DNA of 64,000 bases, taken from an uncultured Clostridia bacterium (GTDB lineage: Bacteria > Bacillota > Clostridia > Oscillospirales > Butyricicoccaceae). The notes beneath the pieces are model-generated. The model had not been told where the DNA came from. It did no database searches and was given only the letters and a program-made list of their open reading frames with translations. The position numbers and the translations under genes are program-made. The stretch covers positions 57,950-121,949 of the forward strand of contig CALWJQ010000013.1 of assembly GCA_944381055.1 (NCBI GenBank), given 5' to 3'. Positions 41,543 through 49,669 of the stretch are shown in pieces (position 1 is the first letter of the stretch; each line of letters starts with the position of its first letter).

Positions 41543-42475
41543 TCAGTTGGCCGCAACAACACCGGCGGAAGCGATGATATCCGCAGCCTCGGGGCTCATG
41601 GCGTACTCAAGGAAAGCCTGGGCGGCGTCAGACAGCTCGGTGCCTTCCATGGTGACCATGACGAACGGACGCTGGATCTCGTAGGAGCCGTCGCGGACGG
41701 TGTCTTCATTGCACTCGACGCCGTTGACCATGACAGCCTTGACGGTGTCGTCAACAGCCGACAGGGAAGCGTAGCCGATGGCGTTGGGGTTGGAAGCGAC
41801 GTTGCCGATAATGTCGCCGGTCGAAGAGTACTCATTGGTGTAGGCGCAGGCGTCTTCAACGCCGACGATTTCTTCAAAGGCCGAACGGGTGCCCGAGCCG
41901 GCCTCACGGCCAAACACGGCGATGGGGGCGTCGCTGCCGCCGAGCTCGGACCAGTTGGTCACTTCGCCCTTGAAAATCGAGGCAATCTGCTCGACAGTCA
42001 GGTCGCTGACGCCATTTTCGGGGTTGACGACAATGGCGACGCCGTCTTTGGCAACGACGTTGGCGACAGCGCCGGCGCCGGTCTCTTCTTCAGACAGCTC
42101 ACGCGAGGACAGGCCGATGTCGCAGGTGCCGCTCATGGCGCCTTCGATGCCGGCGCCCGAACCGGAACCGTTGTAGTTGACGGTGATGTCGGGCTGGATT
42201 TCTTTAAAAGCTTCGGTCAGAGCAGCCATCACGTCGGCCATCGAGGTCGAACCGTCGGTGTTGACCGTGCCGCTCAGAGCACCGCCCTCTTCGGGTTCGT
42301 TGGTTTCGTTATTCTCGTTGCTGGTGTTTTCGCTGTTGGTGTTTTCGTTGGTAGTACCTTCGTTGGTAGTGCCTTCGTTCGTGGTTCCCTCGTCAGAGGC
42401 TGTATCCTGGCAGCCGGCAAGAGCCAGCGTAAAGACCAGGAGGCAAGCAAGCAGGACAGAAAGTTTCTTTTTCAT
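41543..42475 (-). CDS. pstS: Phosphate-binding lipoprotein PstS
   Basis: 310 residues. Signal peptide with lipobox LALAGC (Cys22), then an Asn/Thr/Glu-rich tether with three GTTNE repeats, then the PstS fold: DGSTSMADVM binds phosphate, GSGSGAGI and GREAGSGTRSAF are the other ligand loops. ATG after AAGGAG. It is the first gene of the operon and has PhoP-box-like repeats upstream. Confidence 0.96.
   Translation of the reverse strand: MKKKLSVLLACLLVFTLALAGCQDTASDEGTTNEGTTNEGTTNENTNSENTSNENNETNEPEEGGALSGTVNTDGSTSMADVMAALTEAFKEIQPDITVNYNGSGSGAGIEGAMSGTCDIGLSSRELSEEETGAGAVANVVAKDGVAIVVNPENGVSDLTVEQIASIFKGEVTNWSELGGSDAPIAVFGREAGSGTRSAFEEIVGVEDACAYTNEYSSTGDIIGNVASNPNAIGYASLSAVDDTVKAVMVNGVECNEDTVRDGSYEIQRPFVMVTMEGTELSDAAQAFLEYAMSPEAADIIASAGVVAAN
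42346..42390 (-). repeat. 15-bp tandem repeat encoding the GTTNE tether of PstS
   Basis: Three consecutive 15-base units (the first two differ at one base, the third is more diverged) in the lipoprotein linker; probably prone to slippage without harm. Confidence 0.7.
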
Positions 42476-42531
42476 CTTGTTTTACTCCTTCATCATTCAT
42501 CTTTTTCTGTTTCCCTGTGATTACAGCCCCC

Positions 42532-42586
42532 AGTATAAAAGTGGTTTGTAAAGTGTGCATCCATCGGTTTGTAAAATCTGAGTAAA
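42532..42586 (-). promoter_or_regulatory. pstS promoter with PhoP-box-like repeats
   Basis: Minus-strand TTTACT (42581-42586), TTTACA (42570-42575) and TTTACA (42547-42552) upstream of a -10 TATACT (42532-42537). The first two are exactly 11 bp apart and the third 23 bp on. There is no good -35, as expected for an activator-dependent Pho promoter. Confidence 0.65.
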
Positions 42587-42644
42587 ATGGCGATATGGCA
42601 ATTACGAATAAAATGAAGAATCGATTTTTGGGCAAATAGCACAA

Positions 42645-44900
42645 TTAGTTGGCGGCAGCCAGCGGTGACGGGATGCGCTCGAGAGACAGCAGCTGGCCGT
42701 GTGCCGTCAGGCGTACCGACGAGCCGTGCGGCAGGCTGCCGCCGAGCAGCAGCGCGCAGGCGCGGTCGTCGACCTCGCAGGTCACCAGCCGGCGCAGCGG
42801 GCGCGCGCCCAGGGCAGGATCGGTGCAGCGGCGCGACAGTTCGGCGACCGCGCCGTCATCCCACGACAGGGAAACGTTTTGTTTCAGCAGCCGCCCGCGC
42901 GACTGCTGAAGCAGCTTTTGACAGATTTTCCGCCGATCGCCGTCGCTTAAGGGCTGAAAGACCAGGATTTCGTCGAGACGGTTTAACAGTTCGGGGCGGA
43001 AGACGCGCCGGACTTCGGCGAGGACGCGGCTGTCGGCGGCGCTTTGCGCCTGTCCGCCAAAACCGGCGGGGCGCGACTGCATTTCGCGCAGGCCGACGTT
43101 GGAAGTCAGAATGACGACGGCGTTTTGAAAGTCGGCCCGACCGCCCTCGGAATCGGTGAGGAACCCGTCGTCCAGCAGCTGCAAAAGGAGGTTTAAAACG
43201 TCGGGATGGGCCTTTTCGGCCTCGTCAAAAAGTACGACGCTGTAAGGCCTGCGGCGGATACGCTCGGTCAAAAGCCCGCCCTCGCCGAAGCCGACGTAGC
43301 CGGGCGGCGAGCCGATGAGCTTGGAAACGGAGTGCGGTTCGCGGAACTCGGACATGTCGATGCGCACAAGCGAGCGCTCGTCGCCGAACAGGCCGGCGCA
43401 CAGCGCTCGCGCCAGTTCGGTCTTGCCGACCCCCGAGGGCCCGCAGAAGAGAAAGGAGCCGAGCGGCCGCCCGCCGCCGTGCCCCAGCAGCCGCCCCCGC
43501 TGTACGGCGCGCGCTACGGCGCGCACCGCGCGGTCCTGCCCGACGACCCGTTCGCCGAGCTTTGCTTCCAGGGCCAGCAGGGTCTGCCGTTCGTCGTCCG
43601 CCGCCGCGTCGGCGCTGATGCCGGTCATCGTAAATACAGCGTCTGCAATGTGCCGCGGCGTCAGGACGGGCTGCCCGGCCAGACGGGCCGAAGCGGCTGC
43701 TTCGTCCAGCAGGTCGATGGCCTTGTCGGGCAGGCGGCGTTCGGGCATGCAGCGCACCGACAGACGGACGGCGGCCTCGAGCGCGTCGTCGGGAATGCGG
43801 ACGCCGTGGTGTGATTCGTACCGGCCGGAAAGCGAACGAAGGATGCGCAGCGCCTGCTCGGATGTGGGTTCGCCGATGTCGACGGGCTGGAAGCGGCGGG
43901 CCAGGGCGCTGTCGCGCCGGATGGTCTTTTTGTACTCGGCCGGCGTTGTGGCGCCGATTATCTGAAGGCCCGAGCGCGCCAGCGCGGGCTTTAAGATGTT
44001 GGCGGCGTCAATGGCGCCTTCGGCTGCGCCCGCGCCGGTCAGCATGTGGATTTCGTCAATAAACAAAATGACGTCGCCGCTTTGGCGGACTTCTTCGAGC
44101 ACATTGCGGATGCGCTCTTCAAACTCGCCGCGGTATTTGGTGCCCGAAATCAGGCCGGACAGCTCGAGCGAGATGAGGCGCTTGTTAAAAAGGGGCGGCG
44201 GCACGTCGCCTTCGGCGATTTTTTGGGCCAGGCACTCGGCGACCGCCGTTTTCCCGACGCCGGCGTCGCCCAGCAGCACGGGATTGGATTTCTGGCGGCG
44301 GCACAGGATGCTGATAACGCGCGCTACTTCCTGTTCGCGCCCAACGACGGGATCGAAGCGCCCCTGGCGCGCCTGCGCCGTCAGGTCGGCGCCGAATTGC
44401 AGGGTCAGTTTGAGTTCGCTGCGCCGGGACGGCTTGCCGGCGGCGGGCGGAGAGGGCGTCTGCCCGGGCTGCGGCCGGGCAAGCAGGCGGGCGTACAGCG
44501 CGGGCAGGCTGACGCCCAGGCGCTTGAGCACCAGCGCGCCGCCGCAGTCTTTTTCGGCCAGCAGGGACATGAGCAGGTGTTCGCTGCCGACGCTGGCGCT
44601 GCCGGCCGCCGTGGCCTGAGCCGGCGCGCCTTCGATGATGCGCATGGCGCTGACCGTCAGCACGACGGGAGCCTGCGCGCGCCCCTTGCCCGCGCCGACA
44701 GACGACGCCACGGCGTCAAACAGCTGCCGTTCGGTCAGGCCCATCTCGCACAGCGAGCGGCTGCCGGCCCCGCCGCGCTGGCAGTACACGCCGAGCAGCA
44801 AATGTTCGGAACCGATAAAACTGTGCTGCAGCCGGCGTGCCGCCGAAAAGGCGAGCAGCAGGGCGTCCTGCGCGCCCTGGGAAAAACGGTTGTCAGTCAT
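42645..44900 (-). CDS. Clp-family AAA+ unfoldase (ClpA/ClpC-like), lacking a middle domain
   Basis: 751 residues. Two N-terminal Clp repeats (residues about 5-140), AAA-1 with GDAGVGKTA, AAA-2 with GPSGVGKTELA, and an FDEAEKAHPDV Walker B. Between the AAA modules only a short linker is seen, so the coiled middle domain of ClpC/ClpB is missing and the layout is ClpA-like. The loop that contacts ClpP reads PAGFGG where ClpC has LGF, so ClpP docking may be altered. The frame extends to 44960, but the ATG at 44900 begins the N-domain and overlaps the preceding small ORF. No clpP, ctsR or mcsAB is adjacent. Confidence 0.88.
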   Translation of the reverse strand: MTDNRFSQGAQDALLLAFSAARRLQHSFIGSEHLLLGVYCQRGGAGSRSLCEMGLTERQLFDAVASSVGAGKGRAQAPVVLTVSAMRIIEGAPAQATAAGSASVGSEHLLMSLLAEKDCGGALVLKRLGVSLPALYARLLARPQPGQTPSPPAAGKPSRRSELKLTLQFGADLTAQARQGRFDPVVGREQEVARVISILCRRQKSNPVLLGDAGVGKTAVAECLAQKIAEGDVPPPLFNKRLISLELSGLISGTKYRGEFEERIRNVLEEVRQSGDVILFIDEIHMLTGAGAAEGAIDAANILKPALARSGLQIIGATTPAEYKKTIRRDSALARRFQPVDIGEPTSEQALRILRSLSGRYESHHGVRIPDDALEAAVRLSVRCMPERRLPDKAIDLLDEAAASARLAGQPVLTPRHIADAVFTMTGISADAAADDERQTLLALEAKLGERVVGQDRAVRAVARAVQRGRLLGHGGGRPLGSFLFCGPSGVGKTELARALCAGLFGDERSLVRIDMSEFREPHSVSKLIGSPPGYVGFGEGGLLTERIRRRPYSVVLFDEAEKAHPDVLNLLLQLLDDGFLTDSEGGRADFQNAVVILTSNVGLREMQSRPAGFGGQAQSAADSRVLAEVRRVFRPELLNRLDEILVFQPLSDGDRRKICQKLLQQSRGRLLKQNVSLSWDDGAVAELSRRCTDPALGARPLRRLVTCEVDDRACALLLGGSLPHGSSVRLTAHGQLLSLERIPSPLAAAN

Positions 44901-45063
44901 GGCGCTGATCCTCACCGCCTGTCCGGGTTTCGGGGGCCGCCGTGGGCCGGGAAGAGGCAAAACGCAGCTCGTGGCTCTGCGACTGCGGCCCGATCCCGGC
45001 TTCGGGCTGGCCGGCGGGATGGGCCGCGGCAGCGCCGTACGGCCGGCTGGATTTTTCCGTCAT
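44893..45063 (-). CDS. Short uncharacterised ORF translationally coupled to the Clp gene
   Basis: 56 residues (MTEKSSRPYGAAAAHPAGQ and on), ATG at 45063 with AAAGGAG about 10 bases upstream. Its end overlaps the Clp ATG by eight bases. Composition is Ala/Pro/Ser/Glu-rich without secondary-structure signals; it may be a coupling leader or adaptor-like peptide. It occupies the place where ctsR/mcsA would be in other Firmicutes. Confidence 0.5.
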   Translation of the reverse strand: MTEKSSRPYGAAAAHPAGQPEAGIGPQSQSHELRFASSRPTAAPETRTGGEDQRHD

Positions 45064-45128
45064 AAAACACACGCTCCTTTGGGAGTTATCATTTACAAAA
45101 AAGGCATAATTATTTCGCGCGTCAGCCA

Positions 45129-45156
45129 TTGCATTTTTTGATTTTCATGTTAAAAT
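45129..45156 (+). promoter_or_regulatory. Promoter of the ferredoxin gene
   Basis: TTGCAT at 45129-45134, 16-bp spacer, TAAAAT at 45151-45156. Confidence 0.6.
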
Positions 45157-45216
45157 GATATTGACATCCGTCGCGCTGCGGCGGACGGCACATATATATA
45201 AACGGAGGGAATCAAT

Positions 45217-45384
45217 ATGGCTTACAAAATCAGCGACGCGTGCATCGCCTGCGGCGCCTGCGCGGCCCAGTGCCCGGTCGGCGCCATTAAAGACGCCGGC
45301 ACCAAGTACGAAATCGACGAGTCCGTCTGCGTCGAGTGCGGCGCCTGCGCGGCTCAGTGCCCGGTCGAGGCCATCAAGAACTGA
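45217..45384 (+). CDS. 2[4Fe-4S] clostridial-type ferredoxin
   Basis: 55 residues with two cluster motifs, CIACGACAAQCP and CVECGACAAQCP, each followed by the VGAI/VEAI turn. It is a small low-potential electron carrier for fermentative redox enzymes. ATG at 45217 follows GGAGGG. A hairpin with a short U-tract at 45403-45436 ends its transcript. Confidence 0.97.
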   Translation: MAYKISDACIACGACAAQCPVGAIKDAGTKYEIDESVCVECGACAAQCPVEAIKN

Positions 45385-45402
45385 TCGGCGCACAAATCCC
45401 CT

Positions 45403-45436
45403 GGACGTTTTGCGGCTGCGCCGTGAAACGTCCTTT
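45403..45436 (+). terminator. Terminator after the ferredoxin gene
   Basis: GGACGTTT ... AAACGTCC with an inner CGGC/GCCG stem, followed by TTTGTC. Confidence 0.6.
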
Positions 45437-45496
45437 GTCTAACACGGGGCCGGCCCTGGCGGTGCGGCCCCTCAACATACAGAGAGGGCGAATGCT

Positions 45497-46447
45497 TTGG
45501 ACGTTACACGCTTTGTCGACTGCCACCGCCGTGTGGTGGAAAATTGCTCGCGCGTCATCGTGGGCAAAAACGAGACTATTTCGCTGGTTCTGACCTGCCT
45601 TTTGTGCGGCGGCCACGTGCTGCTGGAAGACGTGCCGGGCACGGGCAAGACCATGCTGCTGCGTGCTTTTGCCAGAACCATCGGCGGCGATTTCCGCAGG
45701 ATTCAGTTTACTCCCGACCTTTTGCCGTCCGACCTGACGGGCATCAATTTTTATAACCAGAAGAGCGGCGAGTTCGAGTTCAGGCCCGGACCGCTCTTTT
45801 CCAACGTCGTGCTGGCCGACGAAATCAACCGCGCCACGCCGCGCACCCAGTCCAGCCTGCTCGAAGCCATGGAAGAACGGCAGATTTCGGTCGACGGCGT
45901 CACCAGCCGCCTGAGCGAGCCCTTTATTGTTATGGCCACGCAAAACCCGATTGAGTCATACGGCACCTTCCCGCTGCCCGAAGCGCAGATTGATCGCTTT
46001 TTCATGCGGCTGTCGCTGGGGTATATGAAGCGCGAGGAAGAGCTGGCGGTCATTTCGCGCCCGCCGGCTGCCGAGATTCTGGAAGAACTGGAGCAGGTCG
46101 TGACATCTGATGAGATTGAGCAGCTGAAAAAAGACGCGCGCAGCGTCACGGTCTCGCCCGACGTCGCCGGGTACCTGATGGACATTGTGCAGAAAACACG
46201 CACCGAAAGCCGGTTTGTCACCGGCGTGTCGACGCGCGGCGCCATCGCTTTTTACCGCGCCTGCCAGGTCTGGGCGGCGATGCAGGGGCGCGACTACGTC
46301 ATGCCCGAAGACGTGCAGCGCATGGCCGGGCCCGTCCTGTGCCACCGCATCGTGTCGGGCGGGTCGGTGCGCGAACAGGACAAGCAGACCTTCCTGCGCC
46401 GGCTTATCGACGATATTCCCGTGCCGCTCGAAACCCTGCCGAGGTGA
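45497..46447 (+). CDS. MoxR-family AAA+ ATPase
   Basis: 316 residues from TTG at 45497 (GAGGG upstream). Walker A is EDVPGTGKTML, Walker B VVLADEINRA, sensor 1 MATQNPIE, with the YGTFPLPEAQIDRF segment typical of MoxR/RavA proteins. MoxR ATPases act as chaperones for metal- or envelope-linked complexes, usually with DUF58 and membrane partners, as here. First gene of a three-gene operon. Confidence 0.93.
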   Translation: MDVTRFVDCHRRVVENCSRVIVGKNETISLVLTCLLCGGHVLLEDVPGTGKTMLLRAFARTIGGDFRRIQFTPDLLPSDLTGINFYNQKSGEFEFRPGPLFSNVVLADEINRATPRTQSSLLEAMEERQISVDGVTSRLSEPFIVMATQNPIESYGTFPLPEAQIDRFFMRLSLGYMKREEELAVISRPPAAEILEELEQVVTSDEIEQLKKDARSVTVSPDVAGYLMDIVQKTRTESRFVTGVSTRGAIAFYRACQVWAAMQGRDYVMPEDVQRMAGPVLCHRIVSGGSVREQDKQTFLRRLIDDIPVPLETLPR

Positions 46448-46453
46448 TAAGCG

Positions 46454-47551
46454 GTGTGGGCGTTTCTCATCGTGCTCGTCCTGGGGGCTGTGCTGCTGCA
46501 GCGGTACAGCCTGCTGCACAGCCTGGATCACGTCGGCTTTGACACCGGCGCGTCGCAGATCATCGTCGATCCGGACGAGGACTTTGACGTGGTTTCGGTG
46601 ATTTCCAACGGCGGGCGTATGCCTGTCTTTTTCCTGCGCGTGCAGGAAGTGCTGCCGCTTGACATCGATCTGAAAGGCGAAGGGTTCGAACTGCGCCGGG
46701 ACCGCGACACGACCCGCGTCAGTTACAGCTGCTATCTGTGGCCGCGTCAGCGGCTGGAACGCCGGGTGCGCGCCAGCCTTCCGCACCGCGGCCGGTATTT
46801 TCTGCGCGGGGCCAATCTGGCGGGCGGCGACTTTCTGGGAATGCACGAAAATTACCGCACCGTATCCCTTCTGCGTGAAATTGTCGTCATGCCGCGCCGG
46901 GCGGACCGGCCCGGCCTGCCTGAAACGCTGGGCGGGTATCTGGGCGACCGTTCGGTCAACCGGTTTATCATGGAAGACCCGGTGCTCACCCTGGGGTTTC
47001 GTGAATACACCGGCCGCGAGCCGCAGAAGTCGATCAGCTGGCCGGTCAGCGCCCGTTCGGGCCGCCTGATGGTCAAAAAGTACGATTACACCATCGAGCA
47101 GACGGCGACCGTGCTGCTCAATGTCGAGTGCGACGCCGAGGGGCGGCAGTTTGACGCCGAACGCATCGAGGGCTGTTATTCGCTGGCCCGCTCGGTGTGC
47201 GAAGAGCTTGAGGAAAAAGGGATCCAGTACAGCTTTGTGACCAACGCGTCGGCGGCGGGCGCCGTCGGGCTGTGGAACCGCATTGACGACGGGCTGGGGC
47301 AAAGCCATCTGTACGCCATCTTAGAGGGTCTGGGCCGTGCGGCCTATACCCGGACCGAGCCGTTTGACGCCACGCTGCGGCGCGCGGCGCGCCGGGCGTC
47401 GCAGGGGCGGTGCCATATCGTCATTACCCCGCGCAGCGACGCCTGTTACGGTCACGGCCTGATGCGCCTGCGCGAACTGAGCGGCCAGGATGTGCTGACG
47501 CTGTACCCGTCCGCCGGGCCCGTGCGGGAAAAACAGGAGGTGGGGGCGTGA
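46454..47551 (+). CDS. DUF58-domain protein
   Basis: 365 residues from GTG at 46454, six bases after the MoxR stop. One N-terminal membrane segment (WAFLIVLVLGAVLL), then a beta-rich part, then the DUF58 core containing FREYTGREPQKSISWPVSAR, which lies in a von Willebrand A-like fold. Partner of MoxR ATPases in a membrane-associated system; function unassigned. Its stop overlaps the next start (GTGA). Confidence 0.88.
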   Translation: MWAFLIVLVLGAVLLQRYSLLHSLDHVGFDTGASQIIVDPDEDFDVVSVISNGGRMPVFFLRVQEVLPLDIDLKGEGFELRRDRDTTRVSYSCYLWPRQRLERRVRASLPHRGRYFLRGANLAGGDFLGMHENYRTVSLLREIVVMPRRADRPGLPETLGGYLGDRSVNRFIMEDPVLTLGFREYTGREPQKSISWPVSARSGRLMVKKYDYTIEQTATVLLNVECDAEGRQFDAERIEGCYSLARSVCEELEEKGIQYSFVTNASAAGAVGLWNRIDDGLGQSHLYAILEGLGRAAYTRTEPFDATLRRAARRASQGRCHIVITPRSDACYGHGLMRLRELSGQDVLTLYPSAGPVREKQEVGA

Positions 47552-48765
47552 GCCTGTGCTTTGGAATAAAAATCCTGTGCGACCTTTCCCTTTATTTCAT
47601 CTATGCACAGCTGATCTGCCACTGGCTGGGCGCCCCTGTCGACGCGCGCGGCGCGCTGGCGCTGCTGGCGCTGGCCGGCGGGCTGAGCTGCCTGCTGCGC
47701 AGCCGGGAAAAGCTGCGGTTTTTGCCGCTGGCGCTTGTGCCGGCCTGCCTCTGGCTGATGCCGGGCGTGGCCGGCGCGGCGGTGCTGCTGGCGCCGGCCG
47801 CCTATCTGGCGGTCACGGCGGCGCGCAGGCTGTACCGCATTGAACACGGCGACTGCTGCGATGCTTTCCGCCGCGGCTGCGTGCTGCTGCTGCCCCTGCT
47901 GGTCCTGCCGATGTTTGGCCTGGGCGGGCTGGTAGCCCGGGTGGCGCTGCCCATGGCCATCGTTTACCTCAGCTGCGGCGTCCTGCTTTTGCGGATGCTG
48001 CGGCACGAGCCGGCCGTGCTGTCGCAGCCGCGTTTTATCGCGCTGAACAGCCTGATGCTTGCACTGGTGCTGGCGGCGGCCGCCGCCTTCAGCTCGCCTG
48101 TTTTTCTGGGCGCTGTGGGCGCCGGCTTCGGCTGGCTGTACCGCAACCTTGTGATGCCGCCGCTCATGCTTTTGGGATATGTGGCCGCCGGCTTTATGTG
48201 GGTGTGTATGCAGGCGATCCAGTGGCTCAGCCGGGGAAAGATCGAAAACGGTGAAAGCGAGATCCCGCAGATTGACATGCAGAACGAGCCGCTGTTCGGC
48301 GAAAACGAAGTCGTTGAAACACCCGAGTTTTTGCAGGCGCTGTTTACGACGCTGTTCATTGTGATCTGCGCGGTGGCCGCATGGTGGTTCTTCCGCCGGC
48401 TGCTGGGCCGCCGCGCCCGCGAGGAATCCGGGCCGGCGGTTGCCGAAACCCGCGGCCTGGCCGACGCGTCCCCGCGCGGCGAACGCCCGCCCCGGCTGCG
48501 CCCGCGCGACCCGCGCGGAGCGGTGCGGTGGGATTACCGCCGGTTTTTGATGCTGTGCCGCCGTGTGGGCATTGTCATGCCGCGCGCCGCCACCACCGAA
48601 ACGGCGGCCGAGCTGGGACGGCAGGATCTGCCCGGCCAGCCCATTGAAGAGCTGAGCGAGGTGTATCGCGTCGCCCGTTACAGCGAACACGAGATCACCC
48701 GTGAAATGGCCGATAAAACCCACAGCGCGGTGCGCGAAATCAGGCGCCGGATCCCCAAAGTATGA
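47548..48765 (+). CDS. Multi-pass membrane protein with a C-terminal DUF4129-like domain
   Basis: 405 residues. Seven or more hydrophobic segments run from residue 5 to about 275, followed by a cytoplasmic C-terminus (WDYRRFLMLCRRVGIVMPRA, ETAAELG, YRVARYSEHEIT) that resembles DUF4129, usually fused to or beside transglutaminase-like proteins in MoxR operons. No transglutaminase domain is present here. GTG start overlaps the DUF58 stop; an upstream frame from 47410 lies inside the DUF58 gene. Confidence 0.78.
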   Translation: MSLCFGIKILCDLSLYFIYAQLICHWLGAPVDARGALALLALAGGLSCLLRSREKLRFLPLALVPACLWLMPGVAGAAVLLAPAAYLAVTAARRLYRIEHGDCCDAFRRGCVLLLPLLVLPMFGLGGLVARVALPMAIVYLSCGVLLLRMLRHEPAVLSQPRFIALNSLMLALVLAAAAAFSSPVFLGAVGAGFGWLYRNLVMPPLMLLGYVAAGFMWVCMQAIQWLSRGKIENGESEIPQIDMQNEPLFGENEVVETPEFLQALFTTLFIVICAVAAWWFFRRLLGRRAREESGPAVAETRGLADASPRGERPPRLRPRDPRGAVRWDYRRFLMLCRRVGIVMPRAATTETAAELGRQDLPGQPIEELSEVYRVARYSEHEITREMADKTHSAVREIRRRIPKV

Positions 48766-48818
48766 CCGCTGTCCTGTGCGGACGGCCGCGTGCAAAACTG
48801 TCTGAAGGAGCAGAAAGT

Positions 48819-49505
48819 ATGAAAAAAACCATCGGTATTCTGGGCGGAATGGGGCCGCTGGCCACGGCGGATCTCTTCCGCAAGATCGTTCTGATGACCC
48901 CGGCGTCGTGCGACAACGACCACATCCGCGTCATCATCGATTCCAACCCGCAGATCCCCGACCGCACCCGCGCTATTCTCGAAGGCGGCGAAGACCCGGT
49001 GCCGCAGATGCTGTCAGCGTTGGAAAATCTGGAAAAATGCAATGTCTCGTGCATCATTATGCCGTGCAACACGGCGCACTACTTCATCGATCGGCTGCGC
49101 GAGCACGCGCACACCCCCTTTATCAACATGCTGGAAGTGACGGCCAAGCGCTGCGCCGCGCTCTTCCCCGGCAAGACGGCCGGCGTGTGGGGCACGACAG
49201 GCACGCTGAAGACCGGGCTGTACACCCGGGCGCTTGAGCAGGCCGGCGTCAAAAGCGTACTGCCTGACGAAAAGGGGCAGCAGGTGCTGATGGATCTGAT
49301 TTACCGCGTCAAAGGCGGCGAGACCCTGAAAGACCGCGCGCCGCTGGCAGAGCTCATGGCTGACATGCATGCCGCGGGGGCCGACTACTTTATCCTGGGA
49401 TGCACCGAGCTGCCCATCGTCGTCGAGCAGCTTAATCCGCCGGGCGATTTTGTCGACCCCACGGCGGAACTGGCGCGCGCGGCCATTGCATTTTGCCTGG
49501 AATGA
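48819..49505 (+). CDS. Aspartate/glutamate racemase-family protein
   Basis: 228 residues. MKKTIGILGGMGPLATADLF starts the fold; the two catalytic Cys are in MPCNTAHYF and GCTELP. Such enzymes interconvert L- and D-aspartate (or glutamate) without PLP. ATG at 48819 with AAGGAG 8 bases upstream; the earlier frame from 48762 is discarded. It is unrelated in fold to the PLP-dependent ornithine racemases, so it should not be assigned to the D-ornithine pathway nearby. Confidence 0.92.
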   Translation: MKKTIGILGGMGPLATADLFRKIVLMTPASCDNDHIRVIIDSNPQIPDRTRAILEGGEDPVPQMLSALENLEKCNVSCIIMPCNTAHYFIDRLREHAHTPFINMLEVTAKRCAALFPGKTAGVWGTTGTLKTGLYTRALEQAGVKSVLPDEKGQQVLMDLIYRVKGGETLKDRAPLAELMADMHAAGADYFILGCTELPIVVEQLNPPGDFVDPTAELARAAIAFCLE

Positions 49506-49524
49506 GATTTTTTGTAAAAAAACC

Positions 49525-49553
49525 TTTACAGAACCCCTGCGGCATGATATAGT
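49525..49553 (+). promoter_or_regulatory. Promoter of the SLH-peptidase gene
   Basis: TTTACA (49525-49530), 17-bp spacer, TATAGT (49548-49553). Confidence 0.65.
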
Positions 49554-49580
49554 ACTGAATCAGAAATCGTGCGCGCATCA

Positions 49581-49607
49581 AAAAGGACCCCTTGCACGGG
49601 TCCTTTT
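49581..49607 (+). terminator. Terminator hairpin inside the SLH-peptidase leader
   Basis: AAAAGGACCC, loop CTTGCAC, GGGTCCTTTT, then CTC. It lies about 20 bases downstream of the predicted start of the transcript, so it may end readthrough from the racemase gene and also attenuate the new transcript. Confidence 0.7.
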
Positions 49608-49620
49608 CTCAATCGGGAAA

Positions 49621-49641
49621 TAAAGGGGGAAATCCCCTTTA
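49621..49641 (+). promoter_or_regulatory. Second leader hairpin before the SLH-peptidase ribosome site
   Basis: TAAAGGGG, loop GAAAT, CCCCTTTA; perfect 8-bp stem 10 bases before AAGGAGGAG. Confidence 0.6.
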
Positions 49642-49669
49642 TCAAAATAGAAGGAGGAGTTGCAAAGAA

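Noticed and set aside
48819..49505. Idea that the Asp/Glu racemase is the missing ornithine racemase
   Set aside because: It has the two-Cys, PLP-independent racemase signature; ornithine racemases are PLP enzymes of the alanine racemase type.
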